Origin: Leisingera caerulea DSM 24564
GTDB taxonomy: Bacteria > Pseudomonadota > Alphaproteobacteria > Rhodobacterales > Rhodobacteraceae
Direction: 5' to 3'
Assembly: GCF_000473325.1 (NCBI RefSeq)
Contig: NZ_AXBI01000021.1
Coordinates: 30,629-94,628 of the forward strand
Length of the DNA stretch: 64,000 nucleotides
The notes below the pieces were generated by a model, which saw only the letters and a list, made by a program, of their open reading frames with translations, made no database searches and had not been told where the DNA came from. Both the position numbers and the translations under genes were made by a program. This document shows positions 58,126 to 64,000 of the stretch, in pieces; positions within the stretch are counted from its first letter, which is position 1, and the number at the start of each line of letters is the position of its first letter.

Positions 58126-60483
58126 TCACTCCCTGGTCTTCATCACCGCCACAAGGTCCATCCGGTCCAGCCGCCGCCGCACGATCAGCACCGAGCACAG
58201 CGCCGCCGCCAGCACGATCAGGCTGGCGCTGGCAAAGGCCGCAGGCTCCAGCACCAGCGGTATGGTGTAAACGTCGCTGGAAAAGTTCTCCACCGCCAGC
58301 CGCGCGATCGCCGCACCGATCAGCCAGCCCGGCGGCTGCGCCAAGAGCGCCAGCAGCATCATCTCCCCCGCCAGGATGAAAGAGACCTCGCGGCGCGAAA
58401 ATCCCAGGATGCGCAGGCTGGCCAGCTCGCGGGCGCGCTCCGACAGCTGGATGCGGGCGCCGTTGTAGGCAACCCCGATGGTGATCAGCACCGCAATGGT
58501 GATGTAGACCGTGTTCATCACGATCACCTGCTGCGCGATGACCTCCCGGAACGACCGGCGCATGTCGGTCATCACCGGCACCCCGGCCACTGCCGGCAGC
58601 GCCTTGAGCCGGGTGAACAGCTCGTCCTGGCGGCTGGTGTCGATGGCAATGCTGGCGGCGGAATACTGCGGCGCCTGCCGGAACAGCGCATTCAGACTGG
58701 CATGATCCATATAGGCGCCCAGCCCGAAATACTGCTTGACCGTGCCGGTCACCGGCAACTGCCGGGTTTCGCGCCGCCCGCTGGTGAACTGCACCTCCAC
58801 CAGCGTTCCCGGCATCGCGCCCAGCTGCTCCGCCAGCCGCTCGCTCAGCAGGATCCCGCCGGGGCCCGCATTGGCGACGCTGCCGTCGCTGGCCACCACC
58901 CGGCTCAGATCCGGATCCGGCACCCGCGCCTCGATGGTGACCCGCTTCATCCGTGCCCCGTGCCGCAGAATGGCCGCCGCATACTGCTGCCCTTCCGCCT
59001 GCAGGACACCGGGCAACGCCCGGATCTCCTCCAGCACGCTTTCCGGCTGATCCTCGGTGAACATCACCACCGCATCCTGTCGGTTGCTCTGGTAAAACGC
59101 GGTGTCCATGATCTCGTCCAGCGCATCCGCAAAGAACGACGACGCCACCACCGAGGCGACCGCCAGCGCCAGCCCCAGCCCGGTCATCGCGCTGCGCAAG
59201 GGCCAGCGCAGCAGACTGCGCAGGATCATGATGGCAGGCTGCGACAGCCGCAGGCCCCGCATCACGCGGTCTGCCGCCGAATGCTTGAACCGCGGCGGCG
59301 CGGGCGGCTGCATCGCCACCGCCGGCGCCAGCCGCGCCGCCCGCAGCGCGGCGCGCGCCGCGCCGGCGGTGGTGGTCAGCAGCGCCGCCAGCGCCGACAG
59401 CGCATAGGCCCAGCCCGACACCCGGTAGATCAGGAAGGGAAAGTCGAAGAACCGGGCATACTGGCGCGCCAGCAGCTGCGCCAGCCAAGTGCCCGCCGCC
59501 CAGCCGATCGCAATCCCCGCCAGGGCCACCAGCGCCGCCAGCATCAGGTAATGCAGGCAGACCTCCGCATCGGAATAGCCCACCGCCTTCAGCAGGCCGA
59601 TCTCGCTGCGCTCCAGCGCCACGATCCTCCCCATCACCATGCTGACCAGAAACGCCGAGATGCCAAAGAAGATCGGCGGCAGCACCATCGCGGTGCCCTT
59701 CATCTGGCTGATCTCCGCATCGACAATCGCGTGCGAGCCATGCTGCGCCCGTCCCACGGCCCCCTGCCCGCCATAGGGTTCCAGCAGCTGATCCAGCTGC
59801 GCGATCACCTCTTCCTCCTGCACACCGCGTGCGGTCTTCAGCGTCAGGTCATTGAAGGCGCCCGCCATGTCATAGGCCGCCTCCGCCTCCTCCCGCCGCA
59901 TCCAGATGATGCCAAAGGACAGGTTGTCAGGCATCAGCGCGCCGGGGCCCAGCGTATAGATGAACTCCGGCGACAGCGCGGTGCCGGTCACCGTCAGCCG
60001 CCTCTGCTGGCCGTTGAGATTTGCCAGGAAATGATCCCCTGGCCCCAGCCCGTTGGCCAGCGCAAAGGGCGCGTTCACCGCAACCTCCCCCGGCAGTTGC
60101 GGCCAGTGGCCGCTGCGCAGCACCGGCAGGTTCAGCTGCGGCGGGCCGCTTTCGGGCAGCGACAGGATGCGCCCCACCGCGCCCTTGGCCCGTCCCGGCA
60201 TGTCGAGGTTGGCATAGCCGCTGACCCGCGCCTCCAGCGCCAGCACCCCCTCCACCGCGGCAATCTCCGGCAGCAGGCTGACCGGCGCGCGGCGCGCCGT
60301 GGCAAAGACATCGGCAAAGCGGTTGCGCCCGTAATAGGCCTCCTGCGTGCCCTGCAGCGCCTGGTACATGCCCACCGCCGTCAGCAGGATCGAAACCCCG
60401 CAGGCCAGCACCATGGCAATTGCCAGCGCCTGCACCCAGAGCCGTTTGAAATCCCGCAGCAGCTTCCGGTCCAGTGCCTGCAT
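58126..60483 (-). CDS. FtsX-type ABC transporter permease (MacB/LolC-like)
   Basis: 785 residues: an N-terminal helix (about 18-40), a large periplasmic domain, three helices (about 265-380), a second long helix-periplasmic unit and three C-terminal helices. This doubled FtsX layout is typical of eight- to ten-helix export permeases. VALERSEIGLLKAVGYSDAEV and ARELASLRILGFSRREV are the two ATPase-contact loops. Operates with the adaptor and ATPase to move substrates out of the inner membrane or periplasm. Confidence 0.88.
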   Translation of the reverse strand: MQALDRKLLRDFKRLWVQALAIAMVLACGVSILLTAVGMYQALQGTQEAYYGRNRFADVFATARRAPVSLLPEIAAVEGVLALEARVSGYANLDMPGRAKGAVGRILSLPESGPPQLNLPVLRSGHWPQLPGEVAVNAPFALANGLGPGDHFLANLNGQQRRLTVTGTALSPEFIYTLGPGALMPDNLSFGIIWMRREEAEAAYDMAGAFNDLTLKTARGVQEEEVIAQLDQLLEPYGGQGAVGRAQHGSHAIVDAEISQMKGTAMVLPPIFFGISAFLVSMVMGRIVALERSEIGLLKAVGYSDAEVCLHYLMLAALVALAGIAIGWAAGTWLAQLLARQYARFFDFPFLIYRVSGWAYALSALAALLTTTAGAARAALRAARLAPAVAMQPPAPPRFKHSAADRVMRGLRLSQPAIMILRSLLRWPLRSAMTGLGLALAVASVVASSFFADALDEIMDTAFYQSNRQDAVVMFTEDQPESVLEEIRALPGVLQAEGQQYAAAILRHGARMKRVTIEARVPDPDLSRVVASDGSVANAGPGGILLSERLAEQLGAMPGTLVEVQFTSGRRETRQLPVTGTVKQYFGLGAYMDHASLNALFRQAPQYSAASIAIDTSRQDELFTRLKALPAVAGVPVMTDMRRSFREVIAQQVIVMNTVYITIAVLITIGVAYNGARIQLSERARELASLRILGFSRREVSFILAGEMMLLALLAQPPGWLIGAAIARLAVENFSSDVYTIPLVLEPAAFASASLIVLAAALCSVLIVRRRLDRMDLVAVMKTRE

Positions 60484-60486
60484 GGC

Positions 60487-61194
60487 TCACCAGCTGATGT
60501 CGGCGGGCGCCAGCCGCTCGGTGTTTTCCTGGATGCGGCTGATCCGCCCGTCCTGAAAGAAGATCACACGGTGGGCGATCTTCTGGATATCGGCGTTATG
60601 AGTGATCACCACTGTCGCGGTGCCGAAATCGCGGTTGATCTGGTGCAGCGCCTCCAGCACCTGAATGCCGGTCTTGCTGTCCAGCGCCCCGGTCGGCTCA
60701 TCGCACAGCAGCACCCCGGGGCGCTTGGCAATGGCGCGGGCAATCGCCACCCGCTGCTGCTCGCCGCCCGACATCTCCGCCGGGAAGTGGTCCATCCGGT
60801 GCCCCAGCCCCACCAGCTCCAGCGCCTCGGCGGCGGGCATCGGGTCGCGCGCCACATCGGTCACCAGCTGCACGTTCTCGCGCGCGGTCAGGCTGGGCAC
60901 CAGATTGTAGAACTGGAAGATGAACCCGACGTGGTCGCGGCGGTAGCGGGTCAGCTCCCGGTCCCGCATCGCCGTCAGCTCCAGATCGCGGAACCAGACC
61001 CGGCCGTCCGTCACATGGTCCAAACCGCCCAGAATGTTCAGCAGCGTCGACTTGCCGCTGCCAGAGGGGCCAAGTAGCACCGCCAGCTCGCCGCCGGGCA
61101 GCTCCAGATCGACGCCCGCCAGCGCATGCACCTTGGCGCCGCCGGTGTCATAGACCTTGGTCACACCCTTCATGGTAAAGACAGGATCCGCCAC
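60487..61194 (-). CDS. ABC exporter ATP-binding protein (MacB/LolD type)
   Basis: 235 residues from GTG 61194 (GGGGGG six bases upstream). Walker [10 protein letters not shown], signature [15 protein letters not shown], Walker [13 protein letters not shown], switch ITHN. The MacB/LolD subfamily trait [16 protein letters not shown] is present. First gene of the efflux operon, divergent from a cysteine-rich MarR-type regulator. Confidence 0.92.
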   Translation of the reverse strand: MADPVFTMKGVTKVYDTGGAKVHALAGVDLELPGGELAVLLGPSGSGKSTLLNILGGLDHVTDGRVWFRDLELTAMRDRELTRYRRDHVGFIFQFYNLVPSLTARENVQLVTDVARDPMPAAEALELVGLGHRMDHFPAEMSGGEQQRVAIARAIAKRPGVLLCDEPTGALDSKTGIQVLEALHQINRDFGTATVVITHNADIQKIAHRVIFFQDGRISRIQENTERLAPADISW

Positions 61195-61315
61195 AGCCGC
61201 CCCCCTTTCGCAGCGATACTGCCACACGCGGCTGCGGACCGGAAATGATCTGCCTCAACCTTTCCGGCAGGCGCCGCCTGTCCGCTCCTGCGCCGGATGG
61301 CTTGCGCAATTCATT

Positions 61316-61324
61316 TCGACTCGC
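61316..61324. promoter_or_regulatory. TCGACTCG operator-like motif at the MarR gene
   Basis: TTTCGACTCGC (61314-61324) matches the palindromic core TCGANTCGA found twice at 14074-14111, with one mismatch. It lies 12 bp before the regulator start codon and between divergent genes, a natural place for autoregulation. Confidence 0.5.
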
Positions 61325-61336
61325 TATCTATTGCGG

Positions 61337-61879
61337 ATGGACCAAACCGCCCGCATCCCCGAGCTGATCAGCCGCCTCGCCCGCCTGGACGCCGGCGAAA
61401 GCTGGGCGGCAGAGCTGAACCCGGCGCAGCGGGCCGCGCTGGACTATCTCTCCCGCGCCAACCGGTTTTCCCGCAGCCCCTCGCATGTGGCGGCCTACCT
61501 TGGCAGCACCCGCGGCACCGTCTCGCAAACGCTCAAGGCACTGGCGCAAAAAGGGTATGTTGAGGAGGAACGCTCCGACACCGACAAGCGGGTGATCCGC
61601 TTTGCCCTGACCGCACAGGGCGCCCAGGCCACCGCCCTGCCCCGCGCCCTGGCAAACGCCGCGGCAGCCCTGCCGCCGGCGGACCGGACCGCGCTGCAGG
61701 CGGCGCTGGAGCAGATCCTTGGCCGCATGATCGTGCAAAACGGCGGCCAGCCATTCGGCCTCTGCCGCGCCTGCAAGCATTTCGCGGCGGACGGCCCGGG
61801 CGGCTTCTGCCGTCTGCTGGCGGAGCCGCTCTCCCCCGAAGACACGCACAAGATCTGCCACGAACAGGTGCCCGCATGA
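61337..61879 (+). CDS. MarR-family regulator with C-terminal cysteine cluster
   Basis: 180 residues from ATG 61337; the in-frame extension before it reads through the promoter. The winged helix lies at about 30-100 (FSRSPSHVAAYLGSTRGTVSQTLKAL, wing EERSDTDKRVIRFALT). After the dimerisation helices, the last 40 residues hold four cysteines: LCRACKHF, GFCRLL and KICHE. This could bind a metal or iron-sulfur cluster or act as a thiol switch, unusual for MarR proteins. It is divergent from the efflux operon and overlaps the MOSC gene by 4 bp. Confidence 0.85.
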   Translation: MDQTARIPELISRLARLDAGESWAAELNPAQRAALDYLSRANRFSRSPSHVAAYLGSTRGTVSQTLKALAQKGYVEEERSDTDKRVIRFALTAQGAQATALPRALANAAAALPPADRTALQAALEQILGRMIVQNGGQPFGLCRACKHFAADGPGGFCRLLAEPLSPEDTHKICHEQVPA

Positions 61880-62571
61880 CCGCACTGCCCCCTGCGTCCC
61901 GGATCACCGGGCTGTTCCTCGGCTCTGTCGCCGCGCGCTGGCCCGGCCGCCCGCCCTCTGCCATCGCCAAGACCCGCGCGGACGGCCCGCAGCAGATCAC
62001 GGAACTGGGCTTCACCGGCGACGCCCAGGCCGACCCCCAAAATCACGGCGGCCCGGACAAGGCGATCCATCATTACCCCACGGACCACTACCCGCAATGG
62101 GTTGCCGAGGGCCAGATCCCGGCAGGCACCGTCCCCGCCGCCTTTGGCGAAAACATCGCGGCGCTGGGGATGACGGAAACCAATCTCTGCATCGGTGACA
62201 TTCTGCAGCTGGGCACGGCGGTGGTGCAGATCAGCCAGGGCCGCCAGCCCTGCTGGAAGGTCAGCCAACACACCGGCAACCCCAAGATGGCCTATCTGTT
62301 CCAGAAAACCGGCCGCACCGGCTGGTACTACCGGGTGCTGGAGCCGGGCCAGGCGGAGGCCGGCAGCGCCATCACCCTTATCGAACGCCTGCACCCGGGC
62401 TGGAGCGTCGAACGCGTCACCCGCCTCCGCCTCAGCCGCAAGGCCACGGCGCAGGAGGCCGCGGCGCTGGCGCAATTGCCCGAACTGGCCGAAGGCTGGC
62501 GCCAGGCCTTTGCCCGCATGGCAGAGGGCGACCCGGCAGAGGACACCAGCGCCCGCCTGCTCGGCAGCTGA
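61876..62571 (+). CDS. MOSC-domain protein (YiiM-like)
   Basis: 231 residues. N-terminal beta barrel, then the YiiM-type MOSC core: GGPDKAIHHYPTDHYPQW, AFGENIAALGM, and SQGRQPCWKVSQHTG, whose conserved cysteine is thought to hold sulfur or molybdenum cofactor. YiiM-like proteins reduce N-hydroxylated compounds. ATGA overlap with the MarR gene means both are made together. Confidence 0.9.
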   Translation: MTALPPASRITGLFLGSVAARWPGRPPSAIAKTRADGPQQITELGFTGDAQADPQNHGGPDKAIHHYPTDHYPQWVAEGQIPAGTVPAAFGENIAALGMTETNLCIGDILQLGTAVVQISQGRQPCWKVSQHTGNPKMAYLFQKTGRTGWYYRVLEPGQAEAGSAITLIERLHPGWSVERVTRLRLSRKATAQEAAALAQLPELAEGWRQAFARMAEGDPAEDTSARLLGS

Positions 62572-62616
62572 TCCGCGCCCCGGCGCAGGCCGGGACGCAG
62601 CAGTGTTGCGGCAGGG

Positions 62617-63990
62617 TCAGCCCAGCACGGCCTCGACCGCCCGCACGGTGGCCGCAACCACCTGATCTGCCTCGGCCCGCGTCAGGCAGAACGGCGGCGC
62701 AAAGCCTAGGATATCGCCCTGCGGCATGGCCCGCGCGATCACCTTGTCCTGCTCCAGCAGCTTGGCCGAGATCTGCGGCCCGATCTTGTCGGCGGCGTCA
62801 AAGAAGGTGCGGCTGTCCTTGTCCTTCACGAACTCCACCGCGCACAGCATCCCCTCACCGCGCACATCGCCCACATGGGCATGGCCCGACAGCGCCTCTG
62901 CCATGGTGGCATTCAGATAGGCGCCCACTTCACCGGCATTGCTGACAAGGTTCATCTCATCAATCAGCTTGAGGTTCGCCACCCCTGCCGCTGCCCCGAT
63001 CGGGTGCGCCGAATAGGTCCAGCCGTGGCCGATCGGCCCGTTTTCATCCGTGCCCTGCTCCAGCACCTTCCACACCTTGTCCGAAACAATGGAGCCCGAC
63101 AGCGGCGCATAGGCCGAGGTGAGGCCCTTGGCGATGGTGATGATATCGGCCTCAATCCCGTAATGGTCCGAGCCGAACATGGAGCCGAGACGCCCGAACC
63201 CGGTCACCACCTCATCGGCCACCAGCAGAATGTCATGCTTCTTCAGCACGGCCTGGATCGCTTCCCAATAGCCCGCAGGCGGCGGCACGATGCCGCCAGT
63301 GCCCAGCACCGGCTCGCCGATGAAGGCGGCGATGGTGTCCGCGCCCTCACGCTCAATCAGCGCTTCCAGCTCCGCGGCGCAATGGGCCACGAACTGTTCC
63401 TCGCTCTGGTCCAGATCGGTGCGGCGGTAGTAATAGGGCGCCTCGGTGTGAATGACCTGCTCCACCGGCAGGTCGAACTTCTTGTGGAACAGCTCCAGCC
63501 CCGTCAGCGAGCCGGTGACCAGCCCTGAGCCGTGATAGCCGCGCCAGCGGGAGATAATCTTCTTCTTCTCCGGGCGGCCCAGGATGTTGTTATAATACCA
63601 GATCAGCTTGACGTTGGTTTCATTCGCGTCCGAGCCGCCGAGACCGAAATAGACCTTGGACATGTTTTTCGGTGCCCGGTCCAGGATCATCTTGGCCAGC
63701 GTGATCGAGGCCTCGGTGCCATGCCCGACATAGGAATGGTAATAGGCCAGCTCCCGCGCCTGATCGGCGATGGCTTCGGCAATCTGCTGGCGGCCATAGC
63801 CAACGTTCACGCAGTAGAGTCCGGCAAAGGCATCCAGCAGCTTGTTGCCGTCGCGGTCTTCGATAAACACGCCGGAGGCGGTTTTGATCACCCGGTTCGG
63901 GCTTTCACCGCGGGCGTGCTGGGCCAGATGGGTCGAGGGGTGGAAAAAGTTCTCGCGGTCCCATTGGTCAAGCTGGTCGTTCTTCAGCAT
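62617..63990 (-). CDS. Class III (omega) aminotransferase, PLP-dependent
   Basis: 457 residues, complete. PLP-lysine K288 in TIAKGLTSAYAP, Asp259 in LVADEVVTGFGR, and the cofactor-phosphate segment GLGGSDANETN near 116. The sequence is, from memory, almost the same as a structurally solved Ruegeria sp. TM1040 aminotransferase, supporting the Roseobacter assignment. Such enzymes transfer amino groups from diamines, taurine-like or aromatic amines to pyruvate; the native substrate here is not determined. It stands alone, convergent with the MOSC gene. Confidence 0.9.
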   Translation of the reverse strand: MLKNDQLDQWDRENFFHPSTHLAQHARGESPNRVIKTASGVFIEDRDGNKLLDAFAGLYCVNVGYGRQQIAEAIADQARELAYYHSYVGHGTEASITLAKMILDRAPKNMSKVYFGLGGSDANETNVKLIWYYNNILGRPEKKKIISRWRGYHGSGLVTGSLTGLELFHKKFDLPVEQVIHTEAPYYYRRTDLDQSEEQFVAHCAAELEALIEREGADTIAAFIGEPVLGTGGIVPPPAGYWEAIQAVLKKHDILLVADEVVTGFGRLGSMFGSDHYGIEADIITIAKGLTSAYAPLSGSIVSDKVWKVLEQGTDENGPIGHGWTYSAHPIGAAAGVANLKLIDEMNLVSNAGEVGAYLNATMAEALSGHAHVGDVRGEGMLCAVEFVKDKDSRTFFDAADKIGPQISAKLLEQDKVIARAMPQGDILGFAPPFCLTRAEADQVVAATVRAVEAVLG

Positions 63991-64000
63991 TGATTATTCC

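Noticed and set aside
1..64000. CRISPR arrays, tRNA/rRNA genes, insertion sequences, integrases
   Set aside because: No regularly spaced repeats, tRNA-like cloverleaf sequences, transposase or integrase motifs were seen on reading both strands; a covariance search would be needed to exclude small RNAs.

Overview
The window is GC-rich, densely coded DNA. Its gene content (two TRAP transporters, a methionine gamma-lyase operon, many LysR/MarR regulators, a class III aminotransferase closely resembling one I remember from Ruegeria sp. TM1040) points to a marine alphaproteobacterium of the Roseobacter group (Rhodobacteraceae, for example Leisingera, Phaeobacter or Ruegeria). The left edge cuts into a Rep_3-type plasmid replication initiator, so the segment may lie on a plasmid or chromid rather than the main chromosome. 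No rRNA, tRNA, insertion sequence, prophage or CRISPR array was seen.

Layout: 0-0.7 kb, 3' part of a replication initiator. 0.7-6.9 kb, a MarR-type regulator divergent from a TRAP transporter joined to the three 5-oxoprolinase genes pxpBCA (uptake and opening of pyroglutamate), closed by a strong terminator. 6.9-11.1 kb, a methionine catabolism locus mdeAB with a divergent Lrp-type regulator. 11.1-13.5 kb, a quinone-oxidoreductase-like enzyme and a small monooxygenase next to a LysR regulator. 13.6-15.5 kb, a GYD protein, a periplasmic protein of unknown function and a thioredoxin-fold protein.

15.5-24.7 kb, a compact eight-gene minus-strand cluster: Ser/Thr kinase, FHA protein, PP2C phosphatase, three P-loop/dynamin-type GTPases and two small proteins, at least one Roadblock-like. 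No type VI secretion genes accompany it. This is the best candidate for an undescribed system. 25.1-28.3 kb, heme oxygenase plus bacteriophytochrome (red-light sensing by an HWE-type kinase). 28.4-32.1 kb, a stress-gene island (PNPOx-like protein, CsbD, degenerate receiver-like protein, MscS channel, two small membrane proteins). Three of its transcription units are preceded by GGAAC-N16/17-CGTT promoters, the signature of the alphaproteobacterial general stress sigma factor EcfG.

32.2-42.4 kb, two LysR regulators, an unknown exported protein, a second TRAP transporter coupled to a three-subunit FAD/2Fe-2S amine (opine or imino-acid) dehydrogenase and a RidA imine deaminase, then an App1-like phosphatase. 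42.4-45 kb, an FNT channel and a MATE exporter. 45-52.5 kb, a sugar (probably glucose) ABC transporter with glucokinase, divergent from an OmpR-type two-component system; the shared intergenic region carries a 10-bp phased TGTTAC array. 52.5-56.9 kb, universal stress protein, FNT channel, flavodoxin-like quinone reductase, CBS-containing site-2 protease and VIT-type metal transporter, with FNR-like boxes. 56.9-61.2 kb, an ABC-type MacAB-like efflux system divergent from a cysteine-rich MarR regulator and a MOSC protein. The operator-like motif beside that regulator recurs upstream of the 14-15.5 kb redox genes. 62.6-64 kb, a class III aminotransferase.
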